From Polyporus tsugae (Eukaryota; Basidiomycota; Agaricomycetes; Polyporales; Polyporaceae): a stretch of 64,000 nt of DNA. Both the position numbers and the translations under genes were made by a program. Every line of letters starts with the position of its first letter. Positions within the stretch are counted from its first letter, which is position 1. The notes below the pieces were generated by a model, which did not search any database, had not been told where the DNA came from, and was given only the letters and a program-made list of their open reading frames with translations. Shown one piece after another: positions 12,464-23,700 of the stretch. The stretch covers positions 1,867,501 to 1,931,500 of the forward strand of contig JAHRBS010000014.1 of assembly GCA_024305745.1 (NCBI GenBank), read 5' to 3'.

Positions 12464-14745
12464 ATGAGCAGTCGTAGCAGTCTTGAGATATCGTCGTTTC
12501 AAATGGTCAGTCCATTGCTACAACGGCGTACTGCTGGCTTATAACATCTTACAATTTGAACAGTGGCACGTCATGCCAAAGTCGTTCTATAGCGAGCTCT
12601 CTGGCCCACTCCAAGACATCGACCGGGACTCCGAGTCTCCCGTTCTTGTCGACCCACCATCTCCGCGTTGCACCGCTCAGGATTGGCCGCCTCCTAGTGT
12701 CGACGAACACGTGGAGCCCTCAATGGGGGATCTAACGGGGCCACCCACGGAGGATACACGACTGGTTCGGGACCTCCCAGATGTCATTAGGGAGCTAGAT
12801 AAGCTAGTAGAGTCGACCGACTCAGACTACCCGCATCCTGGAGATCTCACGTCGCCTGCCCCCACGATTCCAGGTTGCTGGGTCGCTCGCACCGAGCATC
12901 CTACCCTTACAAATGCCCCCACTCTATCTTCAACGTCCGAAAACGCCGGAATAGAAGACGGCGTCAGGGCTGTCGCGGTGCCATCGCCATCTCCTGAAGT
13001 CGTGCCCAGCCTACCCCATATAACGTCTCATGGCAGACCTTCCCGCATCTACCATGCTTCATCAAGGCCGGACTGGCGTGTCATGCCGTTTATTCCTCCC
13101 AGGACGGGCAATAACGCGACCATTCAAGTTCCTCGGCGATCCCATTCCAGCGCGCTATCGGACAGTTCCCCGCGATCAAGCTCAAGACATGAGATCGCGC
13201 AGCCTCCTCAGGCCGTGCCAAATATAAGCGGTAAGTGTGTGCTCACTCTCGACGAACTTTAGTCAATGGGTCTGATTTGAACTGCTTTGAATCAGATTGG
13301 GCGAATGTGCGGTCGCGGGAGCCCGTGGTTGTGCCCGTGACGCGCTCCCAGTCTCCATTTTCGCCGCCCCCTTCTCCCACTGGCATCGCCATCGTAGCAC
13401 AACCATCTCCCTACCAGCATCCCATTCGTCAGCCAATCTCCTCAACGTCCCCCATGCGTATGTCTGCTCGTGCTCAGAGCTGTCTGACTGAACTAATGTG
13501 ATCGCACCGACGTAGCAATAATAATTAATCCGCCCCGCCCAACGTACCCAATCGAGGTCCAACCTCCCCCAACGTTTGGTCCCCGGATTCCTGCGGTCAT
13601 CCATCATTATCACAGCACTGCTAGTTCTGAAAGCGACGGCTTTTCCCCGATCGGATGGGGGACGGCACCTCTGCCTTATGTCCTTGGTCCGCGTCACGAC
13701 GACGAGCTATGGTTTGAAGATGGTAACATCGCACTTCAGACCTCAAACATCGAGTTCCGGGTGTACAAAGGTCCATTGCTTGTACTGTCACCCGTCCTTA
13801 AAGCGATGTGCGAGGACAAAGCGACCTCTTTGCACCCGGGCACCTTTAGGTATATCTCTCTCTCGGACACGTCCCCCGAGGACTTGAGACATGTCCTTCG
13901 CTATGTATATGGTGGTACTTCTCGGTATGTTCTGGTTCCTTCATATCGTCGATATTTCCGTGTGTGCTGACGAATATGTCGTGTTGCGCGACAGCATCGA
14001 ACCCTCGTTCAGCGAGATATCGGCACACATCCGCTTCGGGCACAAGTACAAAGCCGAGAAGCTGCTCCAGCGCAGCATCGAGTACCTCAAGAAGTTCTAC
14101 GTCACCGACCTGGACGCGTGGCTTAAGCTACCCAGCCTCAACCCTCCGTTCTTCGAGCCCGTCCACGCGATCGGAGTCGTCAACCTTGCTCGTCTTCTTG
14201 GGAAAGACGGCGAAGCCCTCCTCCCGATAGCGCTTATGCGGTGCTGCACGCTCGGAGCAGAGATTGTCGAGGGCTACACGCGCGAAAACGGTACCAAGGA
14301 GACTCTGTCCCCGGCCGACCTCGGGCGATGCTTCGAAGGCAAAGCCAAGCTGCTCGAGGCGAGCGTCCGCGCCGCCGAGACGCTTCGCGCACACATGACG
14401 TCGGACGAGTGCAGCCGTCCTCGGCGGTGCAAGGCCACACTGCAGCGCTTCGTCGACGTGTTGGTTGGTTCCGAGGACAGCGCGAGCGGCGTTAACGGCG
14501 CCGGAAGTCTCGCGAACGAGCTGCGTTGTCTCCGCTGGGACCTGTCCTTCTCGCTGAACTCGAGGCGCGTGTACTTGCAAGAGGCCCGCGTGGCAGACGT
14601 CGGCGGAGACGAGGAGCTCGAGTTGTGTCGTAAGTGCTTCGAGCGGCAGTTGGAGGAGCAATGCAAGATATTTGCGAAACTCCCCCAGCTGATGGGCGTG
14701 TCGGTCGAGGGGTGGGCGGCAGCGAAGCACAGTGCTGCTGCCTGA
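12464..14745 (+). CDS. BTB/POZ-domain protein A
   Basis: Proposed start MSSRSSLEISSFQM (12464), with an intron to TGGCACGTCATG; the fallback start is ATG 12573. Two further introns lie in a long Pro/Ser-rich N-terminal region. The BTB domain starts at DDELWFEDGNIALQ (about 13705) and runs through FRVYKGPLLVLSPVLKAM and LSDTSPEDLRHVLRYVYGG, is cut by an intron after TSR (about 13925-13993), and resumes at EPSFSEISAHIRFGHKYKAE. The C-terminal domain has FEPVHAIGVVNLARLL, RCCTLGAEIVEG, ENGTKETLSPADLGRCF and four spaced cysteines (CSRPRRC ... LCRKC). It is probably a CUL3-type adaptor or transcriptional scaffold by family analogy; the partner is unknown. It is the first of four related genes. Confidence 0.85.
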
Positions 14746-15681
14746 CCGTGTCTTGGCGTCGTCGACCCCAGGGATGAATCGATAACGAGGCAAAGGACCT
14801 CGCTGTCGTATCCGGAAATTTACCCTGTGTGGATCGTAACAATGAATATCAGTGCTCAAATCTTGGATGCCTCCGGGGAGTGTGAAGTTGTCGAGTCTGG
14901 ATCGATTTCTTGCTGTACTATAGCCGAGTTGGACGTGTTCGCTGGAGAATTCGAACAGGCGTTTTTGTCTAATCACAAGTAGACATGGCGCTATTGGTTG
15001 GTGAAAATGTTTGATATTTGGGAGCATTTCGGGTATCCTCTCAGAATCAAGTAAGTTAGCAGGTATGGCACTCTACCTGGGGTGCATGTGGTCGGAAGTT
15101 GCCGACTCGTCTGTCAATGTCATCAAACGGCTGTTCCTAACTTAGAAAACTTTTCGACGCTAACCACTCAGTACTCACCTGTCCTGCATGTACACTTTCT
15201 CAATCTCTGGAAGATACGGACCACATTTTGTTCAAGTTATAGCGCGTGGATATAACGGACATGCATGGTTGGGATGTCAAAGGCTTCAGTCCCGATTCAA
15301 TCTCAACATTGCTCATTGCCCATTCCCCACACCATACATAGGCATAAATACATGCTGTAGTTGACTCACTTGGTACCTGTTGAGGAGTTGAAATTCGCCA
15401 CCAAACTGTCAATGCACCTGAAACTGGGAGAGGGTACGGCTGTGTCGCTTAATTACTGGTCCGTTTCCTATATCCACGTTGCTTCCCACGCGACTGACTC
15501 GTGTTCTTTTAAAGCCTATCGTCTGGAGGCTGCTCTCTGAGTCCACATCATCGTTCCCAGTACTAGTGGCTGCACCAGCTTTCGTGCGTCCTTCGACCAG
15601 CTTCTCCACACGATCGCTTGGCCATGCTGGGCTTGCTTGCATCAGTCTGGGCAGGTTCATCCGAGGTGCGATTTATCTTGG
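14746..15681. other. Intergenic between BTB genes A and B
   Basis: No convincing gene. Protein-like readings on both strands at 15410-15680 may include an upstream exon of gene B, since its frame stays open 5' of the chosen ATG. Confidence 0.4.
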
Positions 15682-17379
15682 ATGTATCACACGATCTGTC
15701 CCGACTTGGCTAATGGGTATCACGTTGAGCAGTCCTCCTCCCTGGGAAATGCGAAAGGTCATGTGGACGTTTGCGAGTCAACTGACGACAAGTTGAGCGA
15801 TTCGGAGTCAGTGGGAGGGGAATCGACAAGCTCGGAGACCGTGCATGAAGAGGACGAGTCGTACTGTATGCCCGGAGCAATGCCACAATGGGAAGCAAGG
15901 CAGATCACCCTTGACAGCGGACGTCTGCGCCCCGCCCAGAAAGACGTGCTCTCTTACCGTACCTCGGAAGGCGCGCCACCCCCGTCACTGCAGTGGGTCA
16001 GCATTCCCTGTCTTGCGAGCCATCCACCATCAAGTGCAACTACTGAGATCGCGCAGGATCCACAACTTATGGATGCTGAGACGACTACGGATGCCAGTGG
16101 CACGGTCCGTCACCCATCCTCCTCCTTTCCACCCGTCACCTTCTCCCCTCGTTCACCAAACACCTCACCCGCGAGCCAGAACCGACAACGAGACGAAGAG
16201 TTGTGGTACCCAGATGGTAACATCGTTCTCATCGCGAGAGAGATCGAATTCCGTCTGTACCAAGGCCCTCTCATGGAGCACTCGCGCGTGTTTCAAGACA
16301 TGCTGACGATGCCACAACCCCCGCCGACTGACACTAGTACTCAGTCCGACTCGGGGACCTCCCCTACATGCGTTGCTATCAACGTGGACGACTCGCCAGA
16401 GGACCTGCGCCACTTCCTGCGAGTGTTCGTAGGCAAGAGCTTCCTGTACGTTCCCCGCGCTCCCTTCCACAATCGCCGCTGACATCCAGCCCCCATCACG
16501 GTGTGCAGCTACGGCGGGCTCCACCCCACCTACCACGAGATCTCGGCGTGCGTCCGGCTCGCGGACAAGTACGAGTGCACGATGCTCATGCAGCGCTGCC
16601 TCGAGTACCTCAAGCGCTACTTCCACGACAACTTCGACTCGTGGAAGGACGACGCGGCGGTCTTCGCGCCGCCCCAGTTCGAGCGCATCCACTGCATCGG
16701 CGTCGCGAACCTCGCGCGGCTCACGGGCCAGGACAAGATGCTCCCCGGCGCGCTCATGGGCTGCTGCCAGCTCGGGACGGAGATCGCGGACGGGTTCGCG
16801 CGCGAGGACGGCGCGCGCGAGACGCTGTCCGTCGAGGACCTCGCGCGGTGCTTCGTGGGGCGCGCGAAGCTCATGGAGTGGAACGCGCGCGCGACGCTCC
16901 GGATCCTGCACCAGGAGGTGCACGCGGAGTGCAGGCAACGAGAGCGGTGCGGTGCGGTGCTGCTCAGGATGCTGAAGGCGCTGGAGGAGAGCAGCGTGCT
17001 GTACAGCCTGCGGTGGGACTGGTCGTGGATGCCGTGGCTGGACAAGGAGGACCAAGAGCGCGAGCTGTGCGGGGCGTGCTATGGGATGCTGGGCAAGAAC
17101 GGGAGGCAGAAGGAGCAGCAGCGGATCATCTTCGACCAGCTGCCCGCGCTGATGAAAGTGGAGGTGAAGCATTGGGGTAAGACGGACGAGGAGATCGCAC
17201 GTATTGAGGCGGAAGAGGTCGCAGTGGCTGCAGCCGCAGCCGCCGCTTCAGAGCCCCAGGGAGAAGCCCAGACGAATACTCAAGGGGACGTAGATGACAA
17301 TGGGGATGACGAAGAAGACGATGACGACTCAGATGAAGACTCAGAGTCGGATGGGGATGGAGAGGATTCTGATGCGTAG
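15682..17379 (+). CDS. BTB/POZ-domain protein B, acidic tail
   Basis: Two exons: ATG 15682 (MYHTICPDLANG) to about 16454, and about 16509 to the stop at 17379. The Ser/Thr/Pro-rich N-terminus is followed by the BTB core: DEELWYPDGNIVLIAREIEF, RLYQGPLMEHSRVFQDML, DDSPEDLRHFLRVFVGKSF, an intron, then YHEISACVRLADKYEC. The C-terminal half has FERIHCIGVANLARLTGQDK, GCCQLGTEIADGFAREDG, CRQRERC and LCGACYGML. It ends in an Ala stretch and a long Asp/Glu tail that gene A lacks. The start is uncertain because the frame is open upstream. Confidence 0.85.
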
Positions 17380-17953
17380 ACGCAGAGGTATGCTCATGCA
17401 CTGCACAGGACAGCATTTACGATTGCTACTGTATCAATATCGTGTAGTTGTAGTTTTAGTATAGAAAAGCTCTTTCTTGCCTCCCGACTGAACGTGTTGG
17501 TGGATTGCAGGACACTGGCGGAAGACATGATTGATACACGGAGTTCTGGGACCTTTGGAAAGGGGGCGTCACTCTTTTTTGCTCCGAGCCTGTTTCTCGG
17601 TGAATGGGGATTTTGTCTTGTTGACAATTGGGGGCGATGTTAATGGCCCATCTGCGGCTAATGCGAGGAGTAACAACGGGCCGTGGACCAGAGAAACTGC
17701 TGGGCGCACCAACGTCGCTTGCGCGAGACAGAATGGATAGATTGCGGGTAAGTAGTAGTGCTATGCTGTTGAGAGTATACTGAATTACACTATGGTAGGG
17801 GTTGATGCGAACAATGTTGGGTATGGACGGTGGGGCGGTGGGTGTTGAACCTCTAGCAATCCATGTCAGCGCGCCGGCTGGTAGTGTCGTCTAAGTGAAA
17901 CAGTCCAATGTTCCCTTGAGGTCGTGCGGCTCGTCAAACGTCGTGATTTTGAA
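17380..17953. other. Intergenic between convergent genes
   Basis: 3' regions of BTB gene B (plus) and OPI3 (minus). No coding signal. Confidence 0.6.
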
Positions 17954-18849
17954 GTTATTGTGCCTTGTTGGATGCGGCCTTGTCCGCTGCTGCCTTGTTG
18001 GAGTAGATCATGTCCGTGAAGGGGCCTTCGAACCAGAGCGCGATCACGTAGACGATGTACACGTAGAGCGTGATGAGAAGCCCGGCGGGACGCTCGTACC
18101 TGCGCGTTCATCGGTAAATTAGTCAGTACACTGGGTTTACGTCAAGATGGATTGCGCCCGCTGCCACACACACCACGAACAACGTGCGAGGAACAAAGGA
18201 TGACGCGAGCAAGGGAAGGCAGAAGGGTACGGCAGACTCACCAAAGCGCGGTCGCGGCGAAGCACATAGTGCTCCCGACGTACATGGGGTTTTGCAGGAC
18301 GTTGAATGGGAAACCCTCGACCCTGTGGTCCATGAGGATACCAAAGTAGTCCCCGAGGAACGTACCAGTTATACCCAGGGCCCAGGTGGAGGTCAGGACG
18401 AAGATTTGACCGGCGGCGAAGAGCCCGGCGGGGACGATGGTATCGAAAGGCTGAGAGAGGAGCTTCAGCTTTGGTTGGTCACGCATGGCTTCCTGGAACC
18501 TTTATGGGGACAATCGGATGCATGTTTGAGGGGATCGCGCGAAACGGGAGGCATAGAGGCACTTACAGCGCATCGCGCACCATGCCCGCCGTAAAGATGC
18601 AGACCGCGAGGAAGTAGCAGCCATATCGCGCGTTGCTCCCGAATACGCGGGTTATTGTGTTGTTCCTGTACTCTGAAAAGCGTCGAGGTCGATGAGTGCT
18701 TGTGGGATGCAGAAATGTTGGGATGATGACGCACCGTTGCGCGCGACAATGTTCCAAGCGGTGGGGTTGAACGCGATGGCCGCGACGGAGATGAGGAGGG
18801 ACCGCTGGGAAAAGTTGATGATCGTCGAGAGGTCCAGTGGGCTCGCCAT
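17954..18849 (-). CDS. OPI3: Phospholipid N-methyltransferase (OPI3/PEM2 type)
   Basis: ER-membrane enzyme making the last two SAM-dependent methylations from monomethyl-phosphatidylethanolamine to phosphatidylcholine. Start at ATG 18849 (MASPLDLSTIINFSQRSLLI). Family signatures in order: FNPTAWNIVARN; EYRNNTITRVFGSNARYGCY; GMVRDAL; GQIFVLTSTWALGITGTFLG then DYFGILMDHRVEGFPFNVLQ and NPMYVGSTMCF (the conserved SAM and lipid-binding core); and RPAGLL...FTDMIYSNKAA before TAA 17956-17954. Introns fall after VARN, after VRDA and before the last exon. Total about 210 residues, the usual length, with several membrane helices. It lies between BTB genes B and C with no obvious functional link. Confidence 0.93.
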
Positions 18850-19738
18850 GGCTGCTGAGAGCGGTCGCGTTGTCGTCCACGTCGAGGAAGGAAGAAAGGA
18901 CGAGAACACGCATGTCCGCGTCCATTTCGGCGGATTTCACGCGCCAGATTGTTTGCCGCGCAATTGGAGCTTGTTGATTGGTTGAGGACTGCTCCTCCTG
19001 CCCTGGGCGCTGGTTGCCCTCAGACCCCCCACCTGGCTGTGACAATTCTTAATTCTTTCTCGGGCTGCTGCGACCATTGCAATATGTTCGAAGCTTTCGG
19101 GGGATTGGCAACGAGTGGGGGAATTCAGACTCAGCGCCGCAGCGAGTGGTCAGTCCGTCCCACATGTGACTGCTTCATGACATGACCCCTGTGCGCCCTT
19201 CTTTTCCTGAACTGCTTAAATACCTCCGTACTTGCTCCCATGCTCCCATCTTAACTCTGTCAACGCTTTCTCGACCCATCGACCCATTTCCTGTCGCACA
19301 ATCCACACTCTGGCCTACCCTGACGTGTTCCAGCATCCTCGATGTGAATTGTGAAGAGGGGCAAGACGAAGACCGACATCCCGCTTAAGCATCATACTGT
19401 ACGTAAACTGAACCATGTCCTTGCAAGTCTGTCTCTTTGTTCGAAGGCGCTCACAATCCGTCAGTGTCCGTTCTTTGTCATCGCCCATTGACCTACAGTC
19501 GTGGTTACTCCGCCAAGTCGCCATACAAGTACGTGAATCCATCCAGAGGTTGAATATAAGCACTTCAAACGCATAAAATTACATCATGGACACCTTATAC
19601 GTCCAGGGTTCCACCATTGACGGCAATGCTAGAGCGCTACAAGTGCTAAGTTCATGTTCATCCCTTCCATACAGCGTCGCCACCTTCTTCGAGGGGTGGA
19701 CACATATACTCGTCTCCATTTTGGCCGTTGCCTATACT
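18850..19738. other. Intergenic, divergent promoter region of OPI3
   Basis: No gene found; short open frames only. Confidence 0.5.
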
Positions 19739-20183
19739 CGTACCCGCACGAGCCATGTACTCGTGCAGGTACGGGTCTCAGGATGGGTTACCTGAGGATC
19801 AGGTACCGCTTAAATCATACCGCTACCTGCACCATCCCTCGGGCCAAAGCTGTCGCCAGTCTACAATGACATGCGCATAGATTTTGGAGAGTTCGCAGCG
19901 AATGAAGACACACGCAAACTGGTGCGATTCGGCGCAGGAGTGACTTTACTCCCGGTTATGGCGATCGCGGGCATATCGCCTTTGATTGTGTTCACACTCA
20001 CAGTGGACCTCGACGGGCAGCTGTCGCTTAGTGAGCGCTTGTATCCACGGCCACACGGTGACTATCTCGACGTAACGACATGCTACGCACCTTTCTTTCA
20101 CCGATGAGCCGTGGGATGTATGTACCGTTGGGATTTGGACGGGTCAGGCTAACCTTGAACCGTACCCATACCTGCACGGGTAT
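19739..20183. mobile_element. Possible small inverted-repeat element in the BTB-C promoter
   Basis: CTCGTGCAGGTACGGGT (19760-19776) recurs inverted at 20164-20180 with two mismatches. The left copy is itself one arm of a hairpin (19739-19752 with 19760-19773). Further CAGGTAC/GTACCTG-like words occur inside. This resembles a short non-autonomous DNA transposon with subterminal repeats. No target duplication could be fixed and no transposase is present. An open frame at 19871-20107 is unassigned. Confidence 0.35.
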
Positions 20184-20200
20184 AGATCGTTCAGTGATCC

Positions 20201-20208
20201 TATATAAG
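20201..20208 (+). promoter_or_regulatory. TATA box of BTB gene C
   Basis: TATATAAG lies 149 bp upstream of the BTB-C start codon and only about 20 bp downstream of the inverted-repeat arm at 20164-20180. Confidence 0.5.
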
Positions 20209-20349
20209 CGCATTTGGGCAATAAAACGCAATATCGTTGCGTCGCAGCTTAGTTATACTACCAGTACAAGGCGACTATCTCCTAACTGTCTTTACTGCAT
20301 ACGACCCTCGAACCGTAAATCTAACACCACTCGCTTCAGATACCGCAAG

Positions 20350-21426
20350 ATGAAACAAAGCCGGCCCGCATCTGCTTCGTCGTTCCACGTCGCCGCGAGT
20401 GAGAAGGAGTCGCTGAAGAAAGACGAAGAGTCTTGGTTCGAGGACGGCAACTTGATTCTCGTCGCTCGAGATGTTCAGTTTCGGGTGTACCAGGGTCCGC
20501 TCATTGCGCACTCCCCGGTGTTCAAGGACATGTTGTCGTTACCGCAGCCTGCCGAGGACTCCGTGCACTGGGAGCGCCATGGGGAGCCCTCGTGCCCTAC
20601 AGTGCTCCTCTCTGATTCCCCCGAGGATCTCAGACACTTCCTGCGTGTCTTCATGGCAGGGATGTCTGCGGAGACGATACGGTGTGCACATTGTGATGTT
20701 GATGGTCCCCTTGCATACTGACGCACCGACAGCACCGGCCCACACGACCCGCCCTTCAACGAAGTCTCGGCATGCGTCCGCCTCGGGCACAAGTACCAAG
20801 TCGACCATCTCGTCCAGCGCAACATGGATTTCCTCCGCAAATACTACACCGACGACTTCGACACCTGGTTCCCGTCCAACTTCGTCCGCCCGCCCTCCTT
20901 CCGGCCAGTGCACTCCATCGCCGTCGTCAATCTCGCCCGGCTGACCAACCAGCTCGGCATGCTCCCCACCGCGCTCATGGACTGCTGCACGCTCGGCGCG
21001 GAGATCGTCGACGGCCTCGTCCGCGAGGACGGCACGCACGAGACGCTCGCCCTGGACGACCTCGGGCGGTGCTTCGTCGGGCGGACGAAGATGGCGCAGG
21101 CGAGCGCGCGCATCGCGCACCAGATGTTCCGGCAGACGGTCGCGCCGGCGTGCAAGCACCCGAGCTGCTGCCAGCGCGTGGTGCAGCGGCTGCTGAACGC
21201 GCTCGGCGACGCGCGCGACGAGGTGATCTCGTGCGTGGACTGGTACGCGTCATGGATGGTGTACGTGGACGGGCGGGACGAGGAGCGGGAGCTGTGCATA
21301 CGGTGCTACAAGATGCTCGAGAGCGAGCGGCCGAAGCGGCTCCAGCGGGAGGTGTGGATGAACCTGCCGGCGATGATGGGCGTCGCGGTGGAGGGGTGGG
21401 GCACGAAGCCGAAGCAGGAGACGTAG
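20350..21426 (+). CDS. BTB/POZ-domain protein C
   Basis: Shortest of the four BTB genes (about 340 aa), with a brief N-terminal leader starting at ATG 20350 (MKQSRPASASSFH). BTB core: EESWFEDGNLILVARDVQF, RVYQGPLIAHSPVFKDMLSL, LSDSPEDLRHFLRVFMAG, an intron at the family position (donor near 20690, acceptor about 20733), then FNEVSACVRLGHKYQVDHLV. C-terminal domain: FRPVHSIAVVNLARLTNQLG, DCCTLGAEIVDGLVREDG, LDDLGRCFVGRTKM, CKHPSCC, LCIRCYKML and MMGVAVEGW, ending at TAG 21424-21426. The exact donor is ambiguous between two nearby GT sites. Confidence 0.86.
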
Positions 21427-21498
21427 GTCATGGTATCATTAGTCAGGCGGTTGTCGATTCCGGTTCAGCATTCTCTCTGTATTATTACAATGTATGGA

Positions 21499-22234
21499 CT
21501 ATTTACGGCTATCTACAAAGTATCTAATGCCGGAGGACTTTATAACCTTGTGGCTGTCGTCGGCGAGGGTGACGATCAACCTCTCCGGATTGTAACTACA
21601 CTGCTCAAACGCAACGTAGAGGTCTTGTAGCAAACCGTACCCATTTTCGATCTGACACTGCCCGTGCCGCCAGGTGATGGAAGGAAGGTCTCTCTGAAAT
21701 GGGACGCGATCTGTCAAGTGCTCTCCTGTACTTACTGTGTACAGTAGCGTTGGGCTCAAACCCTACGTTGAGCCAATGGGGTCCAAGACGGTTGAGGGAC
21801 AACCCATGAGCCTGGTTGATGCATCGCCCGACGCAGATGCTGAACTTGAACGTGGCAGTTGGCGTCGTCCTGCAGTTTGCGAACAAGCCGCGGCAGAGCG
21901 AGTTGGGAAAAACAAGAGAGGGTCGGCGTTCTCCGGAGTTCGCGCCGCGCACATTGCTCGGTTGGGCGGTGAACGAAGGTGTCAGTACGAGAGTCGTCGA
22001 ATAATAACATACGGGGCAGAGGTTGACGTACAAATGCATCGCGTTTCGTTTGAAGTAGACACTTTTCCCATCGGATGTGGTGTGGGCATCCAGGTTGGAT
22101 GGGGTCAAGAAGGGGTCGTCTGCGTGTGCACTCGTTGGGGCGGACTGCCTGCGAACCTTGGAACTGACTTCGAGAAGTGACGCTGCATAGGCATGAGAAG
22201 GTGCGAGGATCCTTGGCGCATATATTGAAGCCAT
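21499..22234 (-). CDS. Hypothetical protein, exon structure uncertain
   Basis: Exon 1 is ATG 22234 (MASIYAPRILAPSHAYAASL) to 22013, 74 codons ending at a GTATGT donor. Further minus-strand pieces read well: DDANCHVQVQHLRRAMHQPG with SWVVPQPSWTPLAQR (about 21760-21890), and a last piece RDLPSITWRHGQCQIENGYG with LIVTLADDSHKVIKSSGIRY, ending at the stop near 21499. The joins between the middle pieces are not certain. The family is not recognised. It is convergent with BTB gene C. Confidence 0.4.
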
Positions 22235-22437
22235 GTTCGGAGATGGCGGGTACAACCTAGTCACATCTCGCATAGGTATGAACTGGACGATTTGCTACCC
22301 AATAAATATCCATGCGCCCTTCGTCAATCTCGATCTGCGAACGTGTCAAGGTTATGGTTGTCACGACGAGTCAGAGAGAGAACGTGAACGCACCTCCGAT
22401 GAGACCAACACCAGTCCTATTCTGATTCAGTAACTAT

Positions 22438-23079
22438 TCATCCATGAACGCGATTCATGGCCTGCAAAGCACGGATGTACTCCATGTTCACGCGGCACAC
22501 GTTCGCCGCATGCCAGAGCACCGCCTCCCTGCTCTGGCGGTATGCGTTTAGGGCTGCATCCAGCTCGTTTTTCAGGGCCATGCACGTGACGAGCGCGGCA
22601 CCGACGCTGGCGCTGCTGTCAACGATGTATGGAGGATCGAGAGAGGTTCTGACGGTCGCAGGTTGGGTGCGCTCCGGGATGGCAGCACCATCGTTCAAGT
22701 TCATCGAGGCGAGGCCGACGTCAAGGTCGAGCTGAACGACAAGTCAGATTATGGGAACGGAAGACATAGTGCTGGTGTGCGATGCCCGGTTCGATACCTA
22801 GAAGAAGATACGCACCTCCGTCGCTTGCCTAAACTCGGAACCTCCTGTCCCATTCGCGGTCTCAACGGCACTCCACCCGTGATCATTCACCTGACCTACG
22901 CTGTCGGTGTTCTGTGCATCCGTAGCAAGCGTCGTGAGATAGCAGTGTGAAAGCGGGTAGGGGGACGAACATACGGGAAATGTGTGATCATGGTTGACCT
23001 GGATTCCATGAAGGATTTGCGGTTGGGTTGTGTCCAGATGCTCGACGTTGTACATGGAGTATGGAGCAGTGTCTTCCAT
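22438..23079 (-). CDS. Small hypothetical protein, three exons
   Basis: ATG 23079 (MEDTAPYSMYNVEHLDTTQP) to a donor after HTFP; exon 2 NTDSVGQVNDHGWSAVETAN to QATE; exon 3 LDLDVGLASMNLNDGAAIPE to the stop at 22438. All splice junctions are phase 0 and GT-AG, giving about 160 residues. The last third (NELDAALNAYRQSREAVLWH) looks helical and possibly coiled-coil. No domain is recognised, and no signal peptide or membrane segment is visible. Confidence 0.6.
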
Positions 23080-23323
23080 AAAAGTAGAGGTAGTACAGTA
23101 GGGGGTGGAGGCTTGAGGACGAGTGTCGCCAAGAGGTGAGATAAATGCTCAGCGCTTGATGACGGGCAGGAAGGCGCCCTCCAACGTCGCACAGAGGGCG
23201 GGGTGGGCGGGACAGCGGCAGGGAAGCCCGAACGTTCGTGGGAGACGAGTGGGCAATATCCGACCGCCCAGCAAAGGTCCTAAAAATGCACTAGTGAGCA
23301 TCCAACGAAACGATCAAAGGTGT

Positions 23324-23700
23324 AGCTCAAGTTCAGCTACCAAAATAGTAGCTACTGGCTGTGGTAGCTACCAAAGTAGTAGCCATATGTAGCTACCAAA
23401 GCAGCAGCTACCCGTAGGAGCTGTACTGCCAAGGTGTAGCTCCCTGGCGAAGAAGTTACCCCAAGCGCTAATTCCAACTGCGAACCGAGCTGCAAACAGG
23501 GCTACGAGTGGGGCTGCGAATGGCGCAGTAGCTGTAGCCCCCTGGCGAAGAAGCTAGCCCAAGCGCTAATTCCAGCTACCAACGGAGCTGCAAACAGGAC
23601 TACGAATGGTGCTACGAATGGCGCTACGAGTCGCACTACGTCCGACGCTACGATTCACTCTACGCCTGGAGCTACTGTGGCTGCAGCCGCGTCATGGGCC
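23324..23700. repeat. WGCTAC-rich degenerate repeat block
   Basis: The words GTAGCT, AGCTAC and GCTAC recur every 9-15 nt over nearly 400 bp in both orientations (CTAC on one strand, GTAG on the other). The right part has a 12-nt beat CTACGAATGG(T/C)G. No frame gives a sensible protein, and no coding gene overlaps. Confidence 0.75.
23435..23630. repeat. 98-bp tandem duplication
   Basis: Two adjacent units begin TGTAGC(T/C)CCCTGGCGAAG at 23435 and 23533 and share AAGCGCTAATTCCA and GAGCTGCAAACAGG at the same offsets. Divergence is moderate, with scattered substitutions and little length change. It is embedded in the WGCTAC block. Confidence 0.8.

Noticed and set aside
16165..17172. 335-codon antisense frame over BTB gene B
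   Set aside because: Leu/Val/Arg/Glu-biased mirror of a GC-rich coding exon; the sense frame has a clear BTB domain.
23324..23700. CRISPR-like repeat array
   Set aside because: Repeats are degenerate, in both orientations, without constant-length spacers, in a eukaryotic genome.
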